Positions 26,608-34,928 of a stretch of DNA of 52,200 bases are shown here, piece by piece; position 1 is the stretch's first letter; every line of letters starts with the position of its first letter. Below the pieces are notes generated by a model. It was not told the origin of the DNA, made no database searches, and saw only the letters and a list, made by a program, of their open reading frames with translations. This DNA is from Nocardia asiatica NBRC 100129. Lineage in GTDB: Bacteria; Actinomycetota; Actinomycetes; Mycobacteriales; Mycobacteriaceae. The stretch is taken from positions 1 to 52,200 of the forward strand of contig NZ_BAFS01000294.1 in the NCBI RefSeq assembly GCF_000308415.1, in the 5' to 3' direction. The position numbers and the translations under genes were made by a program.

Positions 26608-27354
26608 ATGGGTTACGACGCCAAATTCCGCGTATGGCGCGGCGATCTCGACGGCGGAGAACTGCACGACTTCACCGTGCTGGTGAACGAGGGCGAGGTG
26701 GTGCTCGACATCATCCACCGATTACAGGCCACGCAGGCGCCCGATCTTGCGGTGCGCTGGAACTGTAAGGCGGGCAAGTGCGGTTCGTGTTCGGCCGAAG
26801 TGAACGGGCGGCCGCGTCTGCTGTGCATGACGCGAATGTCCACCTTCGATCCGGACGAGGTGATCACGGTGACGCCGATGCGCACCTTCCCCGTGATCAA
26901 GGACCTCGTGACGGACGTGTCGTTCAACTACGAAAAGGCGCGCCAGATCCCGTCTTTCACGCCGCCCGCCGATCTCAAACCGGGCGAGTACCGGATGAAG
27001 CAGATCGATGTGGAGCGTTCGCAGGAATTCCGCAAATGCATCGAGTGCTTCCTGTGCCAGAACACCTGTCACGTGGTGCGCGACCACGAGGAGAACAAGA
27101 CGGCGTTCGCCGGGCCGCGCTATCTGATGCGGATCACCGAATTGGAGATGCATCCGCTGGATGTCGGCGATCGGACCGATCTCGCCCAGGACGAGCAGGG
27201 GCTCGGCCTGTGCAATATCACCAAGTGCTGCACCGAGGTCTGTCCGGAACATATCAAGATCACCGACAACGCGCTGATCCCGATGAAGGAACGGGTGGCC
27301 GATCGCAAATACGACCCGGTGGTATGGCTGGGAAACAAGCTGTTCCGCCGTTAG
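26608..27354 (+). CDS. sdhB: Succinate dehydrogenase iron-sulfur subunit
   Basis: A 248-residue protein matching mycobacterial Rv0247c in length. The N-terminal ferredoxin domain binds [2Fe-2S] through CKAGKCGSCSAEVNG and a later RPRLLC. The C-terminal part carries CIECFLCQNTCHVV and CNITKCCTEVCPEHI for the [4Fe-4S] and [3Fe-4S] clusters. It shuttles electrons from SdhA FAD to the membrane anchor. The start codon is 2 bp from the sdhA stop, so the genes are one operon, ended by a 12-bp hairpin just after the stop. Confidence 0.95.
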   Translation: MGYDAKFRVWRGDLDGGELHDFTVLVNEGEVVLDIIHRLQATQAPDLAVRWNCKAGKCGSCSAEVNGRPRLLCMTRMSTFDPDEVITVTPMRTFPVIKDLVTDVSFNYEKARQIPSFTPPADLKPGEYRMKQIDVERSQEFRKCIECFLCQNTCHVVRDHEENKTAFAGPRYLMRITELEMHPLDVGDRTDLAQDEQGLGLCNITKCCTEVCPEHIKITDNALIPMKERVADRKYDPVVWLGNKLFRR

Positions 27355-27361
27355 ACGCGAA

Positions 27362-27389
27362 GACCGGCCGGGAGCGATCCCGGCCGGTC
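27362..27389. terminator. Strong bidirectional hairpin terminator after sdhB
   Basis: GACCGGCCGGGA-GCGA-TCCCGGCCGGTC is a perfect 12-bp stem with a GCGA tetraloop, 7 bp after the sdhB stop and 9 bp before the stop of the convergent small membrane gene. No T-run is present. Confidence 0.85.
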
Positions 27390-27398
27390 GGCGCACCC

Positions 27399-27596
27399 TT
27401 ACAGCATTGCCACTACACCGAGGGCGACGATCCACACCAGCAGGCCGACGAGCAGCGCCGACAGCAGCGAGCTGGTGAGGACGAAGACTCCGACCGCCGA
27501 CACCGCGAACAACAGTGCGACGATCAGCCATTCCACCCAATCATCCGGACGCAATTTCTTGTACCGGGGATGGGAACTCTTGAGCCCACGGTCCAC
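27399..27596 (-). CDS. Small two-helix membrane protein
   Basis: A 65-residue protein starting with GTG. A basic N-terminus (HPRYKKLRPDDWVEW) is followed by two hydrophobic helices, LIVALLFAVSAVGVFVL and ALLVGLLVWIVALGVVAML. No family is recognised and no ribosome binding site is obvious. It converges on the sdh operon across a shared terminator. The topology and codon pattern make it plausible as a real small inner-membrane protein. Confidence 0.6.
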   Translation of the reverse strand: MDRGLKSSHPRYKKLRPDDWVEWLIVALLFAVSAVGVFVLTSSLLSALLVGLLVWIVALGVVAML

Positions 27597-27680
27597 GAAT
27601 AGAGGACTACCCGTATTTCAGCTGCGGCAAACGTCGTTTCGTTGTCGAATATCCGTCATTTCGTGATGTTCGAAGGCGCC

Positions 27681-27905
27681 CTAACGCGGCCGATCGAACT
27701 CACCGTCGTGCACCCCGGCCGTGAAAGCGGCCCACTCTCCGGGGGTGAAGACCAGCACCGGCCCGTCGGGGTCCTTCCCGTTGCGTAGGCCCACGTGTCC
27801 GTCGGCGAGCAGCGCCACCTCCACGCTGTCGTTGCCCGACCCCTCTCCGGCCTTTCGCCAGGTAGCGCCGGTCAGGTCGATGTTCGCGTTGCCTTGAATG
27901 CTCAC
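27681..27905 (-). CDS. DUF397 domain protein
   Basis: A 74-residue protein, GTG start. It shows the full DUF397 pattern: TWRKAGEGSGNDSVEVALL, VGLRNGKDPDGPVLVFTPGEWAAF, and a final GVHDGEFDRP. DUF397 proteins are small actinobacterial partners of Xre-type regulators, usually encoded beside one. No helix-turn-helix gene adjoins this copy, so its partner must be elsewhere or lost. The gene upstream on the same strand is another actinobacteria-restricted type. Confidence 0.85.
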   Translation of the reverse strand: MSIQGNANIDLTGATWRKAGEGSGNDSVEVALLADGHVGLRNGKDPDGPVLVFTPGEWAAFTAGVHDGEFDRPR

Positions 27906-28103
27906 GAATTGGACTCCTTCGCTGTCCGCCGAGGCGGACGTGTACGGACCGGGCGTCCAGCACTCCGGCTGGCCGCATGCACGCGCGCCCGATCGTACCG
28001 CCGCTGAGCGACACTGTCGGGCGAACGACGAGGCCGGACGATCCGGCCGGTGTCACCGGCCGGACCCGACGATTCCGGCGAAACACGCAGCGCGACCACG
28101 CTC

Positions 28104-28604
28104 TCAGCGGCGGCGCTGCGCCGGCTCGGCCCACGCGCGGATGGCCGCGACCACCACCCGGCCGGAAGGGCGAAACTGGTTGCGCGGCGGAACGATCCAC
28201 CGGCGAATGGCGCCGACCGCCGCCGTCGGAGACGGCAACGCGATCGTCGATCCGGTCCGGGAGATCGACACGTCCAGCCGGAACAACTCCGCGAACAGCC
28301 GCGTATCGCTTTCGGGCAGGTCCGGCGCGATCAGGAAGGTCCACCGATTCGACCGAGGGTGCGCCAGGATCGGGCCGAGCCGAACGCTCTTGCTCTGCAT
28401 GTGCGCCTTGACCGCCTGCCCCAGGCTGCTCGGCATGGTCAACGCCCAGACCGATCCGGCGCGCATCACGATCCGGCCGAGTTCGGGTGGGTCCACGACG
28501 GCGGGGAGGTCACATTCGCGCCGATAGAACTGGCATCTGGACCCTGGTGTATCCCCGAGTGGCCTCTGCTTCACTGACAACCCCCTGCAGTTGTAGTTCG
28601 ACAT
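28104..28604 (-). CDS. Actinobacteria-type conserved hypothetical protein
   Basis: A 166-residue protein; ATG 28602-28604 is assumed, without a clear ribosome binding site, so a later start near residue 45 is possible. It contains GRIVMRAGSVWALTMPSSLG, GPILAHPRSNRWTFLIAPDLP, LFAELFRLDVSISRTGSTIALPSPT, and a final RRWIVPPRNQFRPSG. I have seen this pattern in short actinomycete proteins that often lie near Xre/DUF397 genes, but no function is known. It is cytoplasmic, with no membrane segment. It is transcribed in the same direction as the DUF397 gene, with a 198-bp gap. Confidence 0.7.
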   Translation of the reverse strand: MSNYNCRGLSVKQRPLGDTPGSRCQFYRRECDLPAVVDPPELGRIVMRAGSVWALTMPSSLGQAVKAHMQSKSVRLGPILAHPRSNRWTFLIAPDLPESDTRLFAELFRLDVSISRTGSTIALPSPTAAVGAIRRWIVPPRNQFRPSGRVVVAAIRAWAEPAQRRR

Positions 28605-28776
28605 TTAGATGTGCGTCATACCGAAAGCCCCTGCGATTCGACTGCGCCCCCGCTCGTGCCGAGGTGCATACGGAGATGGCGCACCTCTAGTTTCGCGTTG
28701 CCGCCCCACGGACAAACTGATAAAGACAGTGCAAAACTGGGAAAAATGTTTGCGCCGCGGGACGTATGTGAACGCT

Positions 28777-29718
28777 TCAGTGCCAGCTGTGGTCGGTCAG
28801 CGGGGTACGGGGGCCGAACTTGGGTTTGTGGAATTGGCCGCTGATTTCGAGCAGACGGATCGCCCGATAGCGGTGCGGGCGCAGCGGTTCCAGATATTCG
28901 ACCATCGCCTCGTCGTCCAGCGGACGGCCGAGCAGGGTCCAGCCGACGGCGGCGGCAAGGTGGTAATCGCCGACCGATAACGCGTCCGCGTCGCCGAACG
29001 CCCGCTGCGCGATCTCCGCGGCGGTCCACACCCCGATACCGGGGACGCTGCGCAGCATCCGCGCCGCCTCGGCCGGATCGACCCGCGCCGCGCGCTCCAA
29101 CGACTCGGCGATCCGCGCCGCGCGCACGATGGTCTGCGCGCGCTGCGGTCCGACGTTGGCCCGGTGGTAGACCCAGGAGGGGATGCGCCGCCAGGTTTCG
29201 GCGTCCGGCGGCAGCAGCATTCCCTCCGGCGCGGGGCCCGGCGCGGGTTCGCCGAACCGCCGTACCAACTTGCGCCACGACGCCCGCGCGGAGACGGTGT
29301 GCACTTTCTGTTCCAGCACGGCGGGCACCAGGGCTTCGAAGACCAGGCCGGTGCGCAGCATGCGCAGGCCGGGGAAGCGGCGATGGGCGTCGGCGAGCTT
29401 GGGATGATCAGGGAGGAACGCCGAGACGTCCTCGTCCAAGCAGAGCATGTGCTCGAGACCGTCGAGGAATTCCGCCGCGCCCGGCCCCCAGGCACGCGCC
29501 TGCACCGCGCACGGGCCGGACTGGGTCAATCGGTAGGTGACCGGCCCGGTCGGCAAACGGGAGGCGTGCCAGTGTGCGCCGTCGCCGGTCACTCGGTGGC
29601 ACGGGTCCCCGGAGCCGCGGCCGAGCGGCGCGACGGTGCAGGTCAGATCGATCGGACGATCCGCGGTCACGGTCCGGCTCGCTACCGGCTCGACCGTCAC
29701 GCTGCGCACCCGCATCAT
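28777..29718 (-). CDS. AlkA-like DNA-3-methyladenine glycosylase (HhH-GPD family)
   Basis: A 313-residue protein if started at ATG 29716-29718; further upstream ATGs remain open but one (29778) lies inside an inverted repeat. It removes alkylated bases in base-excision repair. The helix-hairpin-helix motif is LRSVPGIGVWTAAEIAQRAFG, followed by the GPD loop DADALSVGDYHLAAAV with the catalytic Asp. The N-terminal half forms an AlkA-type beta domain. No 4Fe-4S cysteines follow, unlike EndoIII/MutY. It stands alone with no lexA box visible. Confidence 0.85.
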   Translation of the reverse strand: MMRVRSVTVEPVASRTVTADRPIDLTCTVAPLGRGSGDPCHRVTGDGAHWHASRLPTGPVTYRLTQSGPCAVQARAWGPGAAEFLDGLEHMLCLDEDVSAFLPDHPKLADAHRRFPGLRMLRTGLVFEALVPAVLEQKVHTVSARASWRKLVRRFGEPAPGPAPEGMLLPPDAETWRRIPSWVYHRANVGPQRAQTIVRAARIAESLERAARVDPAEAARMLRSVPGIGVWTAAEIAQRAFGDADALSVGDYHLAAAVGWTLLGRPLDDEAMVEYLEPLRPHRYRAIRLLEISGQFHKPKFGPRTPLTDHSWH

Positions 29719-29761
29719 TCTGCCCCGTGCGGCGCGCGGGCGCGCGTCCCCCTCTACTCGC

Positions 29762-29787
29762 GTGGCGCGGATTATCATCCGAGCCAC
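29762..29787. promoter_or_regulatory. 26-bp near-perfect inverted repeat upstream of the glycosylase gene
   Basis: GTGGC-g-CGGAT-tatc-ATCCG-a-GCCAC pairs 10 of 11 positions. It lies 44 bp upstream of the glycosylase start and 130 bp from the divergent small ORF at 29917, in a 198-bp gap without other features. It could be an operator or a leader hairpin. Confidence 0.45.
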
Positions 29788-29916
29788 ACCAGAGGGGCTT
29801 TCATGCCATTCGCGCATAATCGGAGTTTGCGCGATCTGATGTAACAGCAAGGGATGCAGGGCGATATCGATTTCGATCGGCAAATAGTTAGCAGAAGCCA
29901 TGACGGAGGTTCTGGA

Positions 29917-30021
29917 ATGATCACCAATGTGCTCAACTGGTTGCTCAACGCCTGGGGTGGGGTTTTCGCGGGCAGCTCGGGTTACCAGATTCCGCCGGGC
30001 ACCCTGCCGTTCGGTAGCTGA
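29917..30021 (+). CDS. 34-residue small protein
   Basis: ATG 29917 follows GGAGG with an 8-base spacer, a strong ribosome binding site. The peptide begins MITNVLNWLLNAWGGVFAG and ends with YQIPPGTLPFGS. The first half is an aromatic, hydrophobic helix and the second half is Pro/Gly-rich. It could sit at the membrane surface. It ends 42 bp before the convergent dehydrogenase stop. A 6-codon ORF at 29900 (ATG ACG GAG...) overlaps its start (ATGA) but is more likely just the binding-site region. No family is recognised. Confidence 0.5.
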   Translation: MITNVLNWLLNAWGGVFAGSSGYQIPPGTLPFGS

Positions 30022-30063
30022 ATCACGCGGCGCGCCCGCCCGCCTCCGCGGGCGCGCCAAAGG

Positions 30064-32868
30064 TCACCGCCCCAAGAGGAATTGCGCGAGATGTCGCGCC
30101 TGCCGCCCGGCCAGGGCAGTGGCCTGGGTGCGGCAGGAGAAGCCGTCGGCGAGGAGGATCGCGTCCTCGCCCGCGGCGCGCAGCGCGGGCAGCATGCCGT
30201 TCTCGGCCACCGCCACCGAAATGTCGTAATGGCCCTCCTGCATTCCGAAATTTCCCGCCATACCGCAGCATCCGGTGATTTCCGTCACCCGAATACCCAT
30301 GCTGGCTAATAGCTGGCGATCGGTCTCGAATCCGAGCATCGCGTGTTGGTGACAATGCGGCTGGACCACCACGGATTGTCCGATTCGAGTCGGCGGGCGC
30401 CACGTGGGCTGTTCGGCGAGGAATTCGGCGAGGGTGCGCACCGCGGCGGCGGTCCGGGCGGCTCTCGGGTCGTCCGGCAGCAGTTCGGTCAGGTCGCCGC
30501 GCAGGACGGCGGTGCAGGACGGTTCCAAACCGACGATCAGGCCACCCGAGCGGACGTGGTCTTCCAGCGCCGTCAAAGTCGCCCGTAGCCGCGCACGGGC
30601 GCCGTCGAGCTGCCCGGTGCTGATCCAGGTGAGGCCGCAGCAGACGCGGCGCTCGGGAATCCGGACGCGGTAACCCAGCGCGGCCAGCAGCCGGGCCGCG
30701 GCCAGCGCGATCTCCGGGTCGAACGCGTCGGTGAACGTATCGATCCACAGCATCACGTCGCCGCGACCACCCACCCCCGCCTGCTCCTCGGGCGCGTACG
30801 ACGACTCGGCCAGCGCGGCGCCCTCGTCCAGGTCGCGCCAGATCCGGCGAAAACTGCGCCGGGCCAGGCGCGGCGCGTCCCGCCGCGGATCCATCCCCGC
30901 CGCTCGCAGACCCGCCCGGCGCAGTGCGGCCCGGCCAGCCAGCGCGTTGACCACCCGCGGCATCCGGCCTGCCACCGAAAGCCATCGGGGCAGCCAGCCC
31001 AGCGAGTAGTGATCGATCGGCCGCAGCCGATGACGGTAGCGGCGATACAGCGTCTCGGACTTGTAGGTGGCCATGTCCACGCCCGCCGGGCACTCCGACC
31101 GGCACGCCCGGCAGGACAGGCACAGGTCGAGCGACTCGGCCACGGCCGCCGATGACCAGGGCAGCGCGCCGCGCACCACCTCCTGCAGGATCCGCGCACG
31201 CCCGCGCGTGCTGTCCTTCTCGTCCCGGGTGGCCAGGTACGACGGGCACATGAACCCGCCGTCGGCACGGCATTTCCCCACGCCGACACAGCGATGGACC
31301 GCGACGCCCAGATCCCCGCCGTCTTCGCCGAACGCGTAACCGTTCGACGGCCCGACGCGCGGCAGTCCGGCCAGCCGGAGATCGGCGTCGATCGGGCGCG
31401 GTGCGACGAGCACACCAGGGTTCAGGACGTCACCCGGATCGAACAGCGCCTTGTACCCGGCGAAGACGTCGAGCACCGCGGGGGAGTACATCACCGAGAG
31501 CAGTTCCGAGCGGGCCCGGCCGTCGCCGTGCTCGCCGGAGAGCGAACCGCCGTGGCGGACGACCAACTGCGCGGCGTCGACGAGGAAAGCGCGGAAGCGG
31601 CGCGGCGCGTCGGCGATCGGCAGATCGAGGCGGACGTGGATGCAGCCGTCGCCGATGTGCCCGTACAGCAACCCGTCGACGCCGTGGTCGCGGGTGAGCG
31701 CGGCGAAATCACGCAGGTACGCGCCGAGCCGCTCCGGTGGGACCGCCGCGTCCTCCCAACCCGGCCAGGCCGGCTGCCCGTCGGGCGTGCGACCCGCGAG
31801 CCCGGCGCCGTCGGCCCGGATCCGCCAGAGCGCGGCTGCGGCGCCGGGATCGGTGACGATCCGGGTGTCCACCGCGCCTGCCGTCCGGCACAGCCGCTGT
31901 GCGACGGCCAGCGCGTCGGCCGGGGTCTCGCCCGCCGTCTCCACGAAGAGCCAACCGCCGCCGCGCGGCAGGTCGGGCACCGGTCCCCCGTGCGCGCGGA
32001 CCACGTCGACCAGCCGCGCGTCGATGCCCTCCACCGCGATCGGCGCGCAGGCGAGCACGGCGGCGACATCGTCGGCCGCCGTGGCGATGTCCGGGTAGCC
32101 GAGCACCGTCAGCACGGTGGCCGTGGGCAACCCGACCAGGTCGACCGTCGCGTCCAGCAGCAGGCCGCAGGTGCCCTCGCTGCCGACGAACGCCTTCGCC
32201 GCCGACGCGCCGCGTTCGGGCAGCAGGTGTTCCAAGCCGTAGCCGGAGGCCTGGCGATCGAAGCGTCCGAGATCGGTGCGCAGCACCGCGAGGTTCGCCC
32301 GGCTGAATTCCGCGAGGCCGGGGACCGAGGCCAGGCCGGCGGCCAGCGTGCGCTCGGTGCCGGTGCCGTCGAGGATGCGCAACGCGCGCACGGTGTCGGA
32401 GGTGCGGCCCCACGCGACGGCTCGCGGTCCGCAGGCGTTGTTGCCGATCATGCCGCCGAGCGTGCAGCGATTCTGGGTCGACGGGTCCGGTCCGAACCGC
32501 AGGCCGTGCGGACGGGCCGCACGCTGCAATCGCGACAGCACGACGCCGGGCTGCACGGTGGCGACCCGCTGGGCCGGATCGATCGCGACGATCCGGTTCA
32601 TGTGCCTGCTGAAGTCGAGCACCAGCCCGGAGCCGATCGCGTTGCCCGCCACGGAAGTTCCCGCGCCGCGGGCGGTGACCGGCAGGCCGTGGCCGCGGGC
32701 GAACTCGAGGGTGGCCGCCACGTCCTCGTCGGTCCGGGGGAAGACGACCGCGGCGGGGAGAACCCGGTAGTTCGACGCGTCCGAGGAGTATTCGGCACGC
32801 CGCCGGTCGGACGTGTCGACCTCGCCCGCGATCGTGCCGCGCAGTGCCGCCATCGGGTTCTCGGTCAC
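30064..32868 (-). CDS. FAD- and Fe-S-binding dehydrogenase (GlcD-GlpC-like fusion, D-2-hydroxyacid type)
   Basis: A 934-residue fusion. The N-terminal half is a PCMH-type FAD-binding domain (FPRTDEDVAATLEFARG, TARGAGTSVAGNAIG, CTLGGMIGNNACG) with a FAD-oxidase C domain (LLYGHIGDGCIHVRLDLP, LSGEHGDGR). The C-terminal half has ferredoxin-like CVGVGKCRADGGFMCP and CLSCRACRSECPAG, then two CCG-type motifs, RRVCCGLTWIST and TGCCGMAGNFGMQ. Relatives oxidise D-lactate, glycolate or D-2-hydroxyglutarate and pass electrons to quinones. The start is GTG 32868; ATG 32853 is an alternative. It is divergent from the ABC transporter gene. Confidence 0.88.
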   Translation of the reverse strand: MTENPMAALRGTIAGEVDTSDRRRAEYSSDASNYRVLPAAVVFPRTDEDVAATLEFARGHGLPVTARGAGTSVAGNAIGSGLVLDFSRHMNRIVAIDPAQRVATVQPGVVLSRLQRAARPHGLRFGPDPSTQNRCTLGGMIGNNACGPRAVAWGRTSDTVRALRILDGTGTERTLAAGLASVPGLAEFSRANLAVLRTDLGRFDRQASGYGLEHLLPERGASAAKAFVGSEGTCGLLLDATVDLVGLPTATVLTVLGYPDIATAADDVAAVLACAPIAVEGIDARLVDVVRAHGGPVPDLPRGGGWLFVETAGETPADALAVAQRLCRTAGAVDTRIVTDPGAAAALWRIRADGAGLAGRTPDGQPAWPGWEDAAVPPERLGAYLRDFAALTRDHGVDGLLYGHIGDGCIHVRLDLPIADAPRRFRAFLVDAAQLVVRHGGSLSGEHGDGRARSELLSVMYSPAVLDVFAGYKALFDPGDVLNPGVLVAPRPIDADLRLAGLPRVGPSNGYAFGEDGGDLGVAVHRCVGVGKCRADGGFMCPSYLATRDEKDSTRGRARILQEVVRGALPWSSAAVAESLDLCLSCRACRSECPAGVDMATYKSETLYRRYRHRLRPIDHYSLGWLPRWLSVAGRMPRVVNALAGRAALRRAGLRAAGMDPRRDAPRLARRSFRRIWRDLDEGAALAESSYAPEEQAGVGGRGDVMLWIDTFTDAFDPEIALAAARLLAALGYRVRIPERRVCCGLTWISTGQLDGARARLRATLTALEDHVRSGGLIVGLEPSCTAVLRGDLTELLPDDPRAARTAAAVRTLAEFLAEQPTWRPPTRIGQSVVVQPHCHQHAMLGFETDRQLLASMGIRVTEITGCCGMAGNFGMQEGHYDISVAVAENGMLPALRAAGEDAILLADGFSCRTQATALAGRQARHLAQFLLGR

Positions 32869-32959
32869 CTCGTAAGCCTAGGTGCGAGTTCGCGGCAGCA
32901 CAGGTGGGCACGGCGGCCGGTTTCGCTGTCGGCGGAACCAGCGGACGGCCGGAACGACT

Positions 32960-32978
32960 TGAACTAAACCATTGTTCA
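32960..32978. promoter_or_regulatory. Inverted repeat in the dehydrogenase/ABC divergent promoter
   Basis: TGAAC-N9-GTTCA stands about midway in the 167-bp gap between the two divergent genes. The half-sites resemble those used by some TetR/LacI-type regulators; no adjacent regulator is encoded. Confidence 0.35.
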
Positions 32979-33035
32979 GGTCTTAGTGTCGGTGGCCAGG
33001 TCTTTGATGGGGCGGGGAGCGAGAGGGAGAACAAC

Positions 33036-34916
33036 GTGAGCATCGAATCCGTGGCGTGGAGTCAGATGTACCGGCGCGCGAACGCGCCGCGGGAACAGCG
33101 GCCGTTCCGCCTCGCCACCGCCGCGCGCATCATCCGGTTCGCCGCGCCGCACCGGCGGAGAATCAGCGCGTTCCTGCTGTTCAGCATCGTGTCCGCGGTG
33201 CTCGCCGTGGCGACGCCGGTGCTGGCGGGCCGGGTGGTCAACGACATCGTCGGCGGCGCCGCGCCGCGCGTGGTGGTCCTCCTCGCGCTGGTGATCGGTC
33301 TGCTCGCGGTGTTCGACGCGGGGCTCGGACTGGCGACCCGATGGATGTCGGCGCGGATCGGCGAAGGGCTCATCCTCGATCTGCGCACCGCCGTGTTCGA
33401 CCACGTGCAGAAGATGCCGGTCGCGTTCTTCACCCGGACCAGGACCGGTGCGCTGGTCAGCCGCTTGAACAACGACGTCATCGGCGCCCAGCGCGCGTTC
33501 AGCGACACGCTCTCCGGCGTGGTGGCCAACCTGGTGACGCTCGCGCTCACCCTCGGCGTGATGTTCAGCATTTCGTGGCAGATCACCTTGCTCGCACTGG
33601 TGCTGCTCCCGGTCTTCGTGATCCCGGCACGCCGGATGGGGAACCGGCTGGCCGACATGCAGCGCGAAGCGGCCCGGTTGAACGCGGCGATGAGCACGCA
33701 GATGACCGAGCGGTTCTCCGCGCCGGGCGCGACGCTGGTCAAACTGTTCGGTCGTCCGGAGCAGGAGTCCGGCGAATTCGACCTGCGGGCGCGGCGGGTG
33801 CGGGACATCGGCGTGCGCACCGCGATGTTGCAGACCGTCTTCGTCACCTCGCTCACGCTGGTGTCCGCGCTGGCGATCGCGCTGGTGTACGGGCTCGGCG
33901 GCTGGTACGCGCTGCGCGGGCAGTTGGACGCGGGCGCGGTCGTGTCGCTGTCATTGCTGCTGACCAGGCTCTACACCCCGCTGACCGCGCTGGCCAGCGC
34001 TCGGATGGAGATCATGGCCGCGCTGGTGAGCTTCGAGCGGGTCTTCGAAGTGCTCGACTTGAAACCGCTGATCGAGGACGCGCCGGGCGCGCGAGCGGTT
34101 CCGCCGGGCCCGGTCGCGCTGGAGCTGGACGAGGTGAGCTTCGGTTACCCCTCGGCCGACAAGGTGTCGCTGGCCTCGCTGGAGGAGGTGGCGAATCTGG
34201 ATACCCGCGGCGGGGTGGAGGTGCTGCACGACGTGTCGCTGCGCGCGGAGCCCGGCCAGCTGATCGCGCTGGTCGGCTCGTCCGGCGCGGGTAAGTCGAC
34301 CATCGCCCAGCTGGTTTCCCGGCTCTACGACGTCGACGCGGGCGCGGTCCGGTTGAACGGCGCCGACGTGCGCGAACTGACCACCCGCTCGATCCGCGAA
34401 ACGGTCGGGCTCGTCACCCAGGACGGGCACCTGTTCCACGAGACCATCCGGGCCAACCTGTTGCTCGCCCGGCCCGAAGCCACCGAGGACGAGCTCTGGG
34501 ACGCGCTGGAGCGCGCCCGGCTGCGCGAGCTGGTCGCGTCGTTGCCGGACGGGCTGGAGACTGTGGTCGGCGAACGCGGCTACCGGCTTTCCGGCGGTGA
34601 GCGCCAGCGTCTGACCATCGCGCGCCTGCTGCTCAAGCAGCCGCGCGTGGTGATCCTGGACGAGGCGACCGCCTCGCTGGACTCGACCTCGGAAGCCGCC
34701 GTGCAGGAGGCGCTGGCCGAAGCGCTGGAAGGCCGAACCGCGCTGGTGATCGCACACCGGCTGTCCACCATCCGCGCGGCCGACCAGATTCTCGTGCTGG
34801 AGCAGGGCCGCATCGTGGAGCGCGGTACCCACACCCAGCTGCTGGCCGCCGACGGCCGCTACGCGGAGCTGTACCGCACCCAGTTCGCCGAGGAGCCGGT
34901 CACCGCGGCGGCTTGA
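33036..34916 (+). CDS. ABC exporter, fused permease-ATPase (MsbA/MDR type)
   Basis: A 626-residue half-transporter from GTG 33036, preceded by GGGAGAAC. The N-terminal part has about six membrane helices (FLLFSIVSAVLAVATPVL, VVVLLALVIGLLAVFDAG, IALVYGLGGWYAL). The C-terminal ATPase has Walker A GSSGAGKS at about residue 415, a Q-loop in VTQDGHLF, signature LSGGERQRL, Walker B VVILDEAT and H-loop AHRLST. It should act as a homodimer exporting a lipid or drug. A KVSLASLEEVANLD insertion sits before Walker A. It converges on the TAP-like hydrolase gene with a 12-bp gap. Confidence 0.92.
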   Translation: MSIESVAWSQMYRRANAPREQRPFRLATAARIIRFAAPHRRRISAFLLFSIVSAVLAVATPVLAGRVVNDIVGGAAPRVVVLLALVIGLLAVFDAGLGLATRWMSARIGEGLILDLRTAVFDHVQKMPVAFFTRTRTGALVSRLNNDVIGAQRAFSDTLSGVVANLVTLALTLGVMFSISWQITLLALVLLPVFVIPARRMGNRLADMQREAARLNAAMSTQMTERFSAPGATLVKLFGRPEQESGEFDLRARRVRDIGVRTAMLQTVFVTSLTLVSALAIALVYGLGGWYALRGQLDAGAVVSLSLLLTRLYTPLTALASARMEIMAALVSFERVFEVLDLKPLIEDAPGARAVPPGPVALELDEVSFGYPSADKVSLASLEEVANLDTRGGVEVLHDVSLRAEPGQLIALVGSSGAGKSTIAQLVSRLYDVDAGAVRLNGADVRELTTRSIRETVGLVTQDGHLFHETIRANLLLARPEATEDELWDALERARLRELVASLPDGLETVVGERGYRLSGGERQRLTIARLLLKQPRVVILDEATASLDSTSEAAVQEALAEALEGRTALVIAHRLSTIRAADQILVLEQGRIVERGTHTQLLAADGRYAELYRTQFAEEPVTAAA

Positions 34917-34928
34917 CCGGTCGTTCGG

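Noticed and set aside
29900..29920. 6-codon ORF overlapping the small ORF at 29917
   Set aside because: It contains the ribosome binding site of the next ORF and has no such site of its own; most likely accidental.
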